Notes: a model not told the origin generated them from the sequence alone. A stretch of 64,000 nt of DNA from CAWCQC01 sp963819905 (GCA_963819905.1 CAWFXP010000007.1:1-64000), one strand, 5' to 3'; shown: positions 52,421 to 60,120, counted from the stretch's first letter. A program made the numbers and translations.

Positions 52421-52897
52421 CTACGCCGACTCGGAGAGAAGGGCCTCGAGGTCGAGGGGCTGCAGCAGCATGACGAAGCTGCCGTCCGGATGGCGCGGCC
52501 ATTCCTCCCGCGGCCGGTCGCACATCAGCTCGACGCCGTTGCCGTCGGGATCGCGGAGGTAGATCGCCTCGGACACGCCGTGGTCGGACGCGCCGTCGAT
52601 CGGCACGCCGGCGTCGCGCACCCGGCGTACGGCATCGGCGAGCAGTGCACGCGTCGGGTAGCGGATGGCGACATGGAAGAGCCCGGTCGTTCCGCGCGGC
52701 GGCGGCGACCCACCTCGGCTCTCCCACGTGTTGAGGCCGATGTGGTGGTGATAGCCGCCTGCGGAGAGAAACGCGGCCTCGTCGCCGATACGGGCTTGCA
52801 GCTCGAAGCCGAGCACGCCGGACCAGAACCCGATCGCGCGGTCGAGGTCGGCGACCTTCAGGTGGACATGGCTGATGTCGACCTTTTCATCGATCAT
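52421..52897 (-). CDS. VOC-family dioxygenase-like protein (CatE type)
   Basis: A 158-residue vicinal-oxygen-chelate protein with DISHVHLKVADLDRAIGFWS, GGYHHHIGLNTWESRGGSPP, GLFHVAIRYPTRALLADAV and RDPDGNGVELMCDRPRE. The metal triad is likely His12, the His of LFHVAI and the Glu of GVELMC, as in CatE-like extradiol dioxygenases. Only one two-module domain is present, shorter than classical catechol 2,3-dioxygenases. It converges with the membrane protein gene and is divergent from the IclR regulator. Confidence 0.78.
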   Translation of the reverse strand: MIDEKVDISHVHLKVADLDRAIGFWSGVLGFELQARIGDEAAFLSAGGYHHHIGLNTWESRGGSPPPRGTTGLFHVAIRYPTRALLADAVRRVRDAGVPIDGASDHGVSEAIYLRDPDGNGVELMCDRPREEWPRHPDGSFVMLLQPLDLEALLSESA

Positions 52898-52922
52898 CTC
52901 GCCATGGTTGCACGCCGGGAGC

Positions 52923-52962
52923 GTGTTGCGTCATACTCAACCCGTCGCACGATGCGCAACAC
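52923..52962. promoter_or_regulatory. Inverted repeat over the IclR start, possible auto-operator
   Basis: GTGTTGCG at 52923-52930 and CGCAACAC at 52955-52962 form perfect 8-bp arms 24 bases apart, spanning the start codon of the IclR gene and the divergent promoter region towards the VOC gene. Binding there would block translation-start-proximal transcription. The match could be chance, as the second arm is within coding sequence. Confidence 0.35.
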
Positions 52963-53710
52963 GGGCGTTCAGACCGTCGACCGGGCCCTTCAGGTTCTGC
53001 TCGCCTTCGAGGCCGAGGGCCAGGAGCTCGGCGTCACCGAGCTGGCCGCCCGCGTCGGCGTCCACAAGAGCACCGCGTCGCGGCTGGCCGCAACCCTCGC
53101 GGTGCGCGGCTTCCTCGAGCGCCCGCCGGGAAGCGATGCGTTCCGGCTCGGGCCGGAGCTCGGCCGCCTCGGCCTGCTCGCGCTGGCGGGCCGTGACCTT
53201 CTCGGTCTCGGGCGTCCCGTGATGGAGCGGCTCGCCGCCGAGACCGGCGAGACCGTGAACCTCGCGGTTCTCGAGGGCGACGAGGCGGTCAACGTCGCGC
53301 AGGTCGACGGACGACACATCGTCGGGGTGGGCAGCTGGACGGGGCGCCGCACCGCTCTCCACTGCACTGCCAACGGCAAGGTCTTGCTCGCGTTCACCGG
53401 GATCTCGACGCCGGCCGCACCCTACGAGTCGTTCACCGATCGGACGATCGCGACCAGGGCAGCGCTTCGACGCACGCTCGCGGCGGTGCGCCGGCAAGGG
53501 TACGCCGAGGCCGTCGGTGAGCTGGAAGACGGCCTCCATGCGGTCGCAGCACCGGTGCTCGATGCGCACGGCGCCTGTCGGGCCGCGCTCAGCATCTCCG
53601 GCCCGTCCTATCGCATGCCCGTCGCGCGGCTGCCGGAGCTCGGCGCCCGCTGCCGGCTCGCAGCCGCGGAGATCGGCGGCCTGCTGGGAGGCGACGTCCG
53701 TGCGGCTTGA
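52952..53710 (+). CDS. IclR-family transcriptional regulator
   Basis: A 252-residue regulator. The N-terminal winged helix-turn-helix is TVDRALQVLLAFEAEGQELG followed by ELAARVGVHKSTASRLAATL. The C-terminal IclR effector domain shows GETVNLAVLEGDEAVNVAQV, ALHCTANGKVLLAF and GYAEAVGELEDGLHAVAAPV. IclR proteins control catabolic operons and bind small acids or aromatics. Its stop lies inside grdE (11-bp overlap), so it is co-transcribed with and probably governs the reductase operon. ATG at 52952. Confidence 0.9.
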   Translation: MRNTGVQTVDRALQVLLAFEAEGQELGVTELAARVGVHKSTASRLAATLAVRGFLERPPGSDAFRLGPELGRLGLLALAGRDLLGLGRPVMERLAAETGETVNLAVLEGDEAVNVAQVDGRHIVGVGSWTGRRTALHCTANGKVLLAFTGISTPAAPYESFTDRTIATRAALRRTLAAVRRQGYAEAVGELEDGLHAVAAPVLDAHGACRAALSISGPSYRMPVARLPELGARCRLAAAEIGGLLGGDVRAA

Positions 53711-54911
53711 GCTCGCGTCGTACCCCGTCGAGCAGCTCGACCTCGACGCGGCGGCCGCCGAGCTCGTTCTTGCCGACCCGCGCTTCGCCTCCGTCGGGGT
53801 CGACGTCGTGCGCCCGGGCGAGCCCGTGCGCCTGACCCACGTCCTCGACGCCGTCGAGCCCCGCATCAAGCCGGACGACCCGGGCTCGACCTTCCCAGGC
53901 TCGCTTGGAACGCTGCAACCGGCAGGCAGGGGACGCACGAATCGCATCGCGGGAGCCGCGGTCGTCGCGTGCGCCGACTTCCCCTCCGAGGAGCGCCCGC
54001 TCCACGAGCAGGAGGCCCTGATCGACATGGACGGCCCGGGCGCCGCCTACTCGCGGCTCTCGGGAACGACCAACGTCGTCCTGACCTTCAGCCCGGCTCC
54101 GGGCGTCGAGAACGAGGACTTCGAGGCCGGGGTCCGCGCGGCGAAGCTCCGGGCGGCGCGCGATCTCGCCGCGCTGACGACGGGGCTCGAGCCGGGGGAG
54201 CTGGAAACGTTCGAGCACGTGCTCGGAGGAGCCGACGCCGCCGACCTCCCGGGCGTGGCGTTGCTTCTCCAGCTCTCCTCTCTCGGTCCGCTCTACGAGA
54301 TCTATCTCTACGGCGCCACGCTCGACGGCTTTCAACCGGCGCCGCTGAGCCCGCTGGAGGTGCTCGACGGCGCGCTGACGTCGGGTGAGTACCACTGGGC
54401 GGGACTTCGCAACTGCACGTATTCGTTTCAAAACTCCGCGCTCGTCCGTGAGCTGCTCGCCGCCCACGGCCGGCGGCTTCGCTTCGCGGGACTGGTCGCC
54501 TGCCGCGGCTACAACCAGACGGCCGTCGACAAGGAGCGGGCCGCGATGCTCGCCGCGAAGGTGGCCGGGGAACTCGGCGCCGACGGCGCGATCGTCACGA
54601 CGGACGCCGGCGGCAACTCGCACACCGACACGATGCTGACCGTTCGGGCCTGCGAGCGGGCCGGTATTCGCACGGTGGCGCTCGTGGCCGAGATGGGCGG
54701 TCTCACCGACCACGTGCCCGAGGCGGACGCGATCGTGAGCGTGGGGAACGCCGAGGAGCTCGTCCCGGAGTGGCGGCCCGAGCTCGTGCTCGGCGGAGAC
54801 GTCCTTCTCGACGGCCGGCCGGCGAAGGACGCGGGGCCCGTCCCGGTGCGGAACTACCTGGGCGCGACCTGCCAGATGGGCGACCTGGATCTCCGGGGGG
54901 TCGCGGCGTGA
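53700..54911 (+). CDS. grdE: Glycine/sarcosine/betaine reductase component B, proprotein subunit
   Basis: A 403-residue protein of the GrdE/GrdG group, the precursor of the alpha and beta subunits of the substrate-binding component B. RPGEPVRLTHVLDAVEPRIK, GRTNRIAGAAVVACADF and LIDMDGPGAAYS match the family N-terminus. The self-cleavage site that makes a pyruvoyl group from Cys is visible as GLRNCTYSFQN, with Asn238-Cys239, close to the known position near 242. Pyruvoyl forms a Schiff base with the amine substrate. The sequence does not tell glycine from sarcosine or betaine. GTG at 53700, and the stop overlaps grdB (GTGA). Confidence 0.87.
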   Translation: MRLELASYPVEQLDLDAAAAELVLADPRFASVGVDVVRPGEPVRLTHVLDAVEPRIKPDDPGSTFPGSLGTLQPAGRGRTNRIAGAAVVACADFPSEERPLHEQEALIDMDGPGAAYSRLSGTTNVVLTFSPAPGVENEDFEAGVRAAKLRAARDLAALTTGLEPGELETFEHVLGGADAADLPGVALLLQLSSLGPLYEIYLYGATLDGFQPAPLSPLEVLDGALTSGEYHWAGLRNCTYSFQNSALVRELLAAHGRRLRFAGLVACRGYNQTAVDKERAAMLAAKVAGELGADGAIVTTDAGGNSHTDTMLTVRACERAGIRTVALVAEMGGLTDHVPEADAIVSVGNAEELVPEWRPELVLGGDVLLDGRPAKDAGPVPVRNYLGATCQMGDLDLRGVAA

Positions 54912-56197
54912 GGGCGGTCCACTACCTGAACCAGTTCTTTGCCGGCCTCGGCGGCGAGGAGGCGGCGGGCTCGCCGCCGACCCGCATCGAGGGCCCTGTC
55001 GGGCCCGGAAAGGGGCTCGAGCAGCTCGGCCTGCCGATCGCGGTCACGCTCGCCTGCGGCGACGACGAGTTCGGCGAGCACGAGGATCGCGCCCTGGCGG
55101 ACCTGCTGCGCTGGCTGGCCGACGAGCGCCCCGACGTGCTCGTCTGCGGCCCGTCTTTCGGATCCGGCCGCTACGGCTACGCGTGCGGGTTGCTCGCCCG
55201 CGAAGCGGCAAGGCTTGGCATCCCGGCGGTCTGCGGCATGGATCCCGAGAGCCCGGGGGTTGCCGCTTCCGAGGGCGCCGCGTTCGTCGTTCCGACGAGC
55301 TCGAACGTCGCGGGGATGCGGGACGCGCTACCGGCGATCGCGTCCCTTGCCCTCCGGCTCGGAGCAGGAGAGGAGCTCGGGCCTGCCGACGAGGAGGGCT
55401 ACCTCCCTCGCGGGCTCCGCCGCAACGAGCGTGCCGGCGTCACCGGTGCAGCGCGCGCGGTCGAGATGCTCCTCTCGAAGCTCGCGGGGGAGACGCGCAC
55501 CGAGGTCGCTGCCGCGTTCGACCACGTGACGCCCCCGCCGCCCGTCGCGGACATGGCCGAGGCGAAGCTAGCGCTCGTCACCGAGGCGGGGTGCGTGCCC
55601 CAGGGAAACCCCGACGGGCTGCCGACGATCCGCGCCGCGGCGTGGCTCCGCTACCCGATCGGCGACGCGGCGTCGCTCGAGCAGGGCCGGTACGAGTCGG
55701 TGCACGGCGGGTTCGACGTCACGGCGGCCAACCGCGATCCGAACCGGCTCGTCCCGCTCGACGTCTCGCGCACCCTCGAGCAGGCCGGCCGGATCGGCGC
55801 CCTCCACGACGCCTTCTACACGACGACCGGCAACGGCACCCCGGTGGCCGTGTCGACGAAGTTCGGGCAGGAGATCGCCGAGGAGCTGAAGGAGGCCGGC
55901 GTCGAGGCGGTGATCCTGTCGGGCACCTGAGGGACCGGCACGCGTTGCGGGGCAACGCTGGCCAGGGAGATCGAGCGGGCGGGGATTCCGACGGTGTTCG
56001 TCACCGCGCTCCCGACGATCGCGACCATGATCGGCGCGAACCGCGTCATTCGTGGCGTCGCGATCACGAACCCGTTCGGCGATCCGGACCGCAGCCCGTC
56101 GGGCGAGCTCGCGCTGCGTACCGCGATCGTCGAGCAGGCGCTCGAGATGCTCGAGACGGACGTCGAGCCGGGCACCGTCTGGGAGGGGGCGCGATGA
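54908..56197 (+). CDS. grdB: Component B selenoprotein subunit with in-frame TGA (selenocysteine)
   Basis: A 429-residue selenoprotein when the TGA at 55928-55930 is read as selenocysteine 341. It starts VRAVHYLNQFFAGLGGEEAA, with the family hallmark NQFFAGxGGE. CGPSFGSGRYGYACG and AAFVVPTSSNVAGMRDALP follow. Around the TGA the reading is AVILSGT-U-GTGTRCGATLAREIERAGIP, which matches the GrdB motif U-G-T-x-T-R-C-G-A-T. The open frame continues about 90 codons after the TGA to 56197 and gives the usual length. A hairpin follows the TGA (55942-55958). Sec forms a selenoether with the substrate's acyl carbon. A stop at 55930 would leave a protein lacking its active centre. Confidence 0.92.
55942..55958 (+). 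promoter_or_regulatory. Candidate SECIS hairpin for grdB
   Basis: GCGTTGC at 55942-55948, loop GGG, GCAACGC at 55952-55958: a perfect 7-bp stem beginning 11 bases after the TGA, with the G-containing apical loop 18 bases after it. This matches the place and loop composition expected of bacterial SECIS elements, which bind SelB. Confidence 0.7.
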
Positions 56198-56219
56198 CCG
56201 CACCCGGCGGCGGGACCCG

Positions 56220-57545
56220 ATGAGCCACCGCGCAGGCATCCTCGGGGCGGCGCTCGTTCTCGCGCACGTGCCCGACCTCGTCCGCTACGGGTCGAAGCCG
56301 CTCCGCGAGCAGGAGCGGCTGCCTGAGCTCTTCGGCGCGCTGCGGACCTACGACGAGGCGCTCGCTTATCCGCCCCACCAGGCGTTCATCGGCAACCTGC
56401 GGCCGGAGGAGCTCTGGAGCATTCCGCGGCCCTGGTGGAGGGTCGGGGCCGAAGCCGCGAACGGCGACGGGCGGCAAGGACGGTACGGCGAGATCCTCTC
56501 CCAGGGCGAGTACTACGCGCTGCTCGCGGAGCTCGACCAGTTCGACCTGGTGCACCTCGGCGCCGAGCCCGACGGGGAAGCGGGCCAGATCGGCCTCTAC
56601 GAAGGCGATCGGGTCGTGGGCGCGGTTTCTCCTGCCCACGACCTCGACGAGTCGCTCCAGGCCACCGTGCTGCTCGAGAACCTCTGCTGCAAGGCGAGCG
56701 GCGTCCAGGCTCTTCGGGTGCTCGGCGAGCGCATCGATCTCGAGCCGGAGCGGATCGACTACGCGATCGGTTGCGGCGAGGAGGCGGTGGGCGATCGCTA
56801 CCAGCGTGGCGGCGGCGCGCTCTCGAAGGCGATCGCGGAGGGCGGCGGGCTCGTGAACGCGAGCGGCAGCGACGTGAAGGCGTTCTGCGCGGCGCCGGTG
56901 CACGCCCTGATCGTGGCTGGAGCGCTCGTCGAGTCGGGGGCGTACGAGCGGGTCGTCGTCGTGGCCGGCGGGTCGCTCGCGAAGCTCGGCATGAAGTTCG
57001 CCGGCGCGCTCGACCACGGCGTTCCCGTGCTCGAGGACGTGCTGGCCGGCATGGCCGTCCTCGTCGGGCCGGCCGACGACGCGGCCCCGGTGATCCGCCT
57101 CGACGCCGTCGGGCGCCACCGGATCGGCTCTGGCTCGTCCCAGCAGGCGCTCCTGACGGACATCGTCGTGCGCCCGCTGGAGAAGCTCGGGCGCCGAATC
57201 ACGGACGTCGCGCGCTACTCGACGGAGCTCCACGACCCGGAGATCACGGAGCCGGCGGGCGGCGGCGACGTCGCCGACCGCAACTACCGAATGCTGGCGA
57301 GCCTCGCGGTGATGCGCGGCGAGCTGACGAAGGAGGCGATTCCGGGCTTCGCGCACGAGCACGGGCTGCCCGGCTTCTCGCCGACGCAGGGTCACATCGC
57401 GTCGGCCGTGCCGTGGCTGCCGCACGCGCTCGAGCGGCTGGAAGCGGGGGAGATCGCCTCGACGATGCTGTTGGCAAAGGGAAGCCTGTTCCTCGGCCGC
57501 ATGACGCAGCTCTGGGACGGCGCCTCGATCACACTGGAGGTGTAG
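56220..57545 (+). CDS. grdC: Reductase component C, beta subunit (ketoacyl-synthase III fold)
   Basis: A 441-residue protein of the GrdC family with a thiolase/FabH-like fold. It has GILGAALVLAHVPDLVRYGS, DYAIGCGEEAVGDRYQRGGG, the nucleophile Cys in SGSDVKAFCAAPVHALIVAG (about residue 223) and GFSPTQGHIASAVPWLPHAL. In the known pathway the Se-carboxymethyl group of GrdA is passed to this Cys as an acetyl thioester and released as acetyl phosphate with GrdD. It is shorter than the about 510 residues usual for clostridial GrdC. No grdD gene follows. ATG at 56220. Confidence 0.88.
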   Translation: MSHRAGILGAALVLAHVPDLVRYGSKPLREQERLPELFGALRTYDEALAYPPHQAFIGNLRPEELWSIPRPWWRVGAEAANGDGRQGRYGEILSQGEYYALLAELDQFDLVHLGAEPDGEAGQIGLYEGDRVVGAVSPAHDLDESLQATVLLENLCCKASGVQALRVLGERIDLEPERIDYAIGCGEEAVGDRYQRGGGALSKAIAEGGGLVNASGSDVKAFCAAPVHALIVAGALVESGAYERVVVVAGGSLAKLGMKFAGALDHGVPVLEDVLAGMAVLVGPADDAAPVIRLDAVGRHRIGSGSSQQALLTDIVVRPLEKLGRRITDVARYSTELHDPEITEPAGGGDVADRNYRMLASLAVMRGELTKEAIPGFAHEHGLPGFSPTQGHIASAVPWLPHALERLEAGEIASTMLLAKGSLFLGRMTQLWDGASITLEV

Positions 57546-57869
57546 ATGGCGGTCGACGCCACACCGGACACGTTCTCCTCCCTCGTCGGGAACGGGAACG
57601 TCCTCATCGACTTCTGGGGGCCGCGCTGCCAGCCGTGCCTCGCGCTCATGCCGGCCGTCGAGGCGCTCGAGGAGAGCTACGAGGGACGGCTGAAGCTCGT
57701 CAAGGTCAACGCGCCCGAGAACCGGACGGTCTGCCGCGACCTGAAGGTGATGGGCTTGCCCACGTACCTCTTGTACCGGGACGGCGCCGAGATCGAGCGC
57801 CTGACCGGCGATCCGACCAGGGCGGACCTCGAGTCCGCCGTTTCCCGACTCGTGGAAGGAGGGGTGTAG
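57546..57869 (+). CDS. Thioredoxin with CQPC active site
   Basis: A 107-residue thioredoxin directly after grdC (start follows the stop). It has VLIDFWGPRCQPCLALMPAV with Cys-Gln-Pro-Cys in place of the usual CGPC, VKVNAPENRTVCRDLKVMGL with an extra Cys, and the cis-Pro in GLPTYLLYRDG. In grd operons a dedicated thioredoxin reduces the Se-S bond left on GrdA after each turnover, and variant CxPC motifs are common there. Strong GGAGGTG ribosome site. No thioredoxin reductase gene is next to it. Confidence 0.87.
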   Translation: MAVDATPDTFSSLVGNGNVLIDFWGPRCQPCLALMPAVEALEESYEGRLKLVKVNAPENRTVCRDLKVMGLPTYLLYRDGAEIERLTGDPTRADLESAVSRLVEGGV

Positions 57870-58331
57870 ATGGAGCTCGAGCTTCGCGGCAAGCGCGTGA
57901 TCGCGCTCGGCGAGCGCGACGGCGTTCCCGGGCAGGCGATCGCCGACTGCGTGCGGACGGCCGGGGCGGAGGTCGTCCTCGCCGAGACCGAGTGCTTCGT
58001 CTGAACGGCTGCAGGAGCGATGGACCCCGAGAATCAGGATCGCATCAAGGCGCTGGTCGACAGGCTGGGCGCGGACGACCTCGTCGTCGTGCTCGGCGCC
58101 GCCGACCCGGAGGCGCTCGAGGTGGCGGCGGAGACCGTGACCGCCGGCGATCCGAGCTACGTGGGCCCGCTCGCAGGAGTCTCGTTGGGGCTCCCAGTCG
58201 TGCACATCTTCGAGGACGAGGTGAAGGAGCAGGTCGACCCGCAGGTCTACGAGGAGCAGGTCGGGCTGCTCGAGCTCGCGCTCGACACCGACTCGGTCAA
58301 GGAGACGATGCGGAAATCGAGAGCGATCTAG
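57870..58331 (+). CDS. grdA: Selenoprotein A of glycine reductase with in-frame TGA
   Basis: A 153-residue protein when the TGA at 58002-58004 is read as selenocysteine 45. The N-terminus KRVIALGERDGVPGQAIADC and the centre AETECFV-U-TAAGAMDPENQDRI match GrdA almost word for word (known Sec at 44). AETVTAGDPSYVGPLAGVSL and YEEQVGLLELALDTDSVKET end the usual length. GrdA carries the carboxymethyl group as a selenoether from component B to component C. The Cys just before Sec (ECFVU) forms the Se-S bond reduced by thioredoxin. A strong AAGGAGGGG site precedes ATG 57870. The decisive match makes this the surest selenoprotein in the window. Confidence 0.95.
58008..58043 (+). promoter_or_regulatory. 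Region with candidate SECIS structures for grdA
   Basis: After the TGA at 58002-58004 a short hairpin GCT-GCAGG-AGC (58008-58018) is seen, too close to the codon for a standard SECIS. A wider one, GCGAT (58017-58021) with ATCGC (58039-58043) and a 17-base loop, is possible. Neither is as convincing as that of grdB. Confidence 0.35.
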
Positions 58332-58339
58332 GGAGGACG

Positions 58340-59419
58340 ATGATCGACTGCGACGTCCACCAGAACTTCAACAGCCTGCGCGAGCTCGAGCCGTGGCTCG
58401 ACCCGGCGTTTCGCGACTACGTCGAGGTCGGCGGCTACGGCGGCTTCATGCTGCCGAACTACCCGTGGGTGCACCCGTCCGGGTTCATGATGGGCGACGC
58501 CGTTCCCGAGGACGGGGGCGTGCCCGGCTCGGACTACGAGACGCTGCGCGAGCAGCTGCTCGACCGGTTCGACGTCGAGTACGCGATCCTGACCGGCGAG
58601 GACATCCTGAACGTGTCGTGCATGGCGCATCCGCAGTTCGCGGCTGCCCTTGCGACCGCGTACAACCGCTGGCTGATCGAGGACTGGCTTCCCCGCGACG
58701 ACCGCCTCCGCGGCTCGCTCGTGGTCGCGACGCAGCACGCCGAGCGGGCAGCGGCGGAGATCCGCGAGCGGGGCACTCATCCGGGGATCGTCCAGGTGCT
58801 GCTCCCCTGTGGAGCCCGCTCGGGCTACGGAGACCCCCACTACCTGCCGATCTTCGAGGCGGCCGTCGAGGTCGGGCTGCCCGTCGCGATGCACGTCGGC
58901 GCGGAGGGCCTCGCGACGAACCCGCCGCCCACGGCGACGGGCTATCCGGCCTACTACCTCGAGTGGCACACGCTGCTCCCGGGCGCGGCCATGTCGCACC
59001 TCGTGAGCCTCGTCTGCCACGGCGTGCTCGAGCGCTTTCGAGAGCTTCGGGTCGTGGTCATCGAGGCGGGCGTGGTCTGGCTGCCGGGGGTCGTCTGGCG
59101 GCTCGACGCGAACTGGAAGGCGCTTCGCTCCGAGACGCCGTGGGTGCGACGGCTTCCGAGCGAGCAGGTGCGCGAGCAGGTGCGCTTCACGACGCAGCCG
59201 CTCGAGCAGCCCGCCCGGAAGAGCCAGCTGACCGCGGTGCTCGAGTCGGTCGAGGGGATGGAGGAGATGCTCCTGTTCGCGACCGACTACCCGCACTGGG
59301 ACTTCGACACGCCGAAGATCGTGGAGGCGCGGCTGCCCGAGGGCTGGCGGGAGGGCGTGATGGCCGGGAACGCGCGGGAGCTCTACCGGCTGCCCGAGCG
59401 GGCGCCCGCGGCGGCGTGA
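58340..59419 (+). CDS. Amidohydrolase family protein (PF04909 type)
   Basis: A 359-residue metal-dependent TIM-barrel hydrolase or decarboxylase of the amidohydrolase-2/ACMSD group. MIDCDVHQNFNSLRELEPWL has the D-x-H metal motif. AVEVGLPVAMHVGAEGLATN has the third His, VSLVCHGVLERFRELRVVVI a further His, and LLFATDYPHWDFDTPK the catalytic Asp. It starts 8 bp after grdA with GGGAGGACG, so it belongs to the reductase operon. Family members act on carboxylated or cyclic compounds. It may prepare the amine substrate by ring opening or decarboxylation, which is inference. Confidence 0.83.
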   Translation: MIDCDVHQNFNSLRELEPWLDPAFRDYVEVGGYGGFMLPNYPWVHPSGFMMGDAVPEDGGVPGSDYETLREQLLDRFDVEYAILTGEDILNVSCMAHPQFAAALATAYNRWLIEDWLPRDDRLRGSLVVATQHAERAAAEIRERGTHPGIVQVLLPCGARSGYGDPHYLPIFEAAVEVGLPVAMHVGAEGLATNPPPTATGYPAYYLEWHTLLPGAAMSHLVSLVCHGVLERFRELRVVVIEAGVVWLPGVVWRLDANWKALRSETPWVRRLPSEQVREQVRFTTQPLEQPARKSQLTAVLESVEGMEEMLLFATDYPHWDFDTPKIVEARLPEGWREGVMAGNARELYRLPERAPAAA

Positions 59420-59787
59420 GCGAGCGCGTGCCGGTGCTCGCCGAGGCCGAGCTCCCTCCCGGCGGGCGGGCGAAGGTCGAGGCCTTCGGGACGCCGATCG
59501 CGCTCTTCAACGTCGGTGGCGAGCTGTTCGCCCTTGCGAACACGTGCCCGCACCACGGGGGCCCGCTCTGCCACGGACGGATCTCCGGTGCCCGGCTGCC
59601 CGCCGAGCCCTACGAGCATCGCTGGGGACGCGAGAACCGCGTTCTCACCTGCCCCTGGCACGGCTGGGAGTTCGATCTCGAGACCGGGGAGGCGCTCTTC
59701 GACGGGCGGGTTCGCGTGCGGACGTTCGAGGCGCGCGTCGAGGACGGCCAGGTCGTGCTCTATCGACGGACGCGCGGCAGCGCGTAG
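59416..59787 (+). CDS. Rieske-type ferredoxin
   Basis: A 123-residue [2Fe-2S] Rieske protein with ligands in LANTCPHHGGPLCHGRI (C-x-H) and RVLTCPWHGWEFDLETGEAL (C-x-x-H). It has an insertion between the two ligand pairs (EPYEHRWGREN). It would carry electrons to an oxygenase or to another redox enzyme. The GTG start at 59416 overlaps the amidohydrolase stop (GTGA), so it is the last coupled gene of the grd operon. No oxygenase is next to it; the nearest in the window is at 16.5-17.6 kb. Confidence 0.85.
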   Translation: MSERVPVLAEAELPPGGRAKVEAFGTPIALFNVGGELFALANTCPHHGGPLCHGRISGARLPAEPYEHRWGRENRVLTCPWHGWEFDLETGEALFDGRVRVRTFEARVEDGQVVLYRRTRGSA

Positions 59788-59800
59788 CCGCTGCACTCGA

Positions 59801-60097
59801 CTACGAGGTCGACATCACCCAGGGGAGCCCGTTCCAGTAGGCGGACAGGCTCTTGCGCGGGAAGCGGTGGGCCTCGACGTGCAGCGACTCGGGCCGCGAG
59901 CGCTCGAGGCCGGTGGAGATGTAGAGCTCGAAGTCCTCCGCCGCGACGCGGCGGAACTCGCGTCGCCTGCCGGGCTCGGTCGCGGCCCGCAGGACGACGC
60001 CACTGCACGTTCAGCCGCCTTTGTGCGTCCAGACGTAGAGGCGGCCGCCTCGCGAGCGAACGAGCTCGACGGCTTCCGGGGTGGCGATGATCTCCAT
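59801..60097 (-). CDS. Candidate HesB/IscA-like selenoprotein with in-frame TGA
   Basis: A 98-codon frame from ATG 60097 to TAG 59801-59803 contains one TGA at 60011-60013 (codon 29). It reads MEIIATPEAVELVRSRGGRL, YVWTHKGG-U-TCSGVVLRAATEPG, then AEDFELYISTG and YWNGLPWVMSTS. The CSG followed by hydrophobic residues and EP resembles the first ligand loop of HesB/IscA proteins (GCSGM...). Sec would lie two residues before that Cys. Sequence on both sides of the TGA is coding-like in the same frame, and a bulged hairpin follows it. The neighbouring operon holds two sure selenoprotein genes, so selenocysteine insertion is expected in this organism. Alternatively the TGA is a mutated Cys codon in a dead gene. 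Confidence 0.6.
59989..60006 (-). promoter_or_regulatory. Candidate SECIS hairpin for the HesB-like frame
   Basis: In transcript sense, starting 4 bases after the TGA: stem GCAG/CUGC, one bulged U, upper stem GGC/GUC with one G-U pair, and apical loop GUC at 59996-59998. A bulged U and a G-U in the apical loop are features of the Escherichia coli fdhF SECIS. The stem begins somewhat closer to the TGA than usual. Confidence 0.45.
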
Positions 60098-60120
60098 CGG
60101 GCCGATGATAGCCTCGCCCG

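Noticed and set aside
55928..56197. Reading grdB as ending at the TGA with a separate small gene from 55994
   Set aside because: The part after the TGA continues the GrdB family alignment without a break (GTGTRCGATLAREIERAG), and no ribosome site supports an internal start.
56064..58205. A 713-codon minus-strand frame opposite grdB, grdC and grdA
   Set aside because: Antisense to certain reductase genes, low-complexity Arg/His/Leu composition, no domain.
58020..58331. A stand-alone 103-residue gene starting at ATG 58020
   Set aside because: That ATG encodes the Met of the conserved TAAGAMD motif inside GrdA, directly after the selenocysteine codon.
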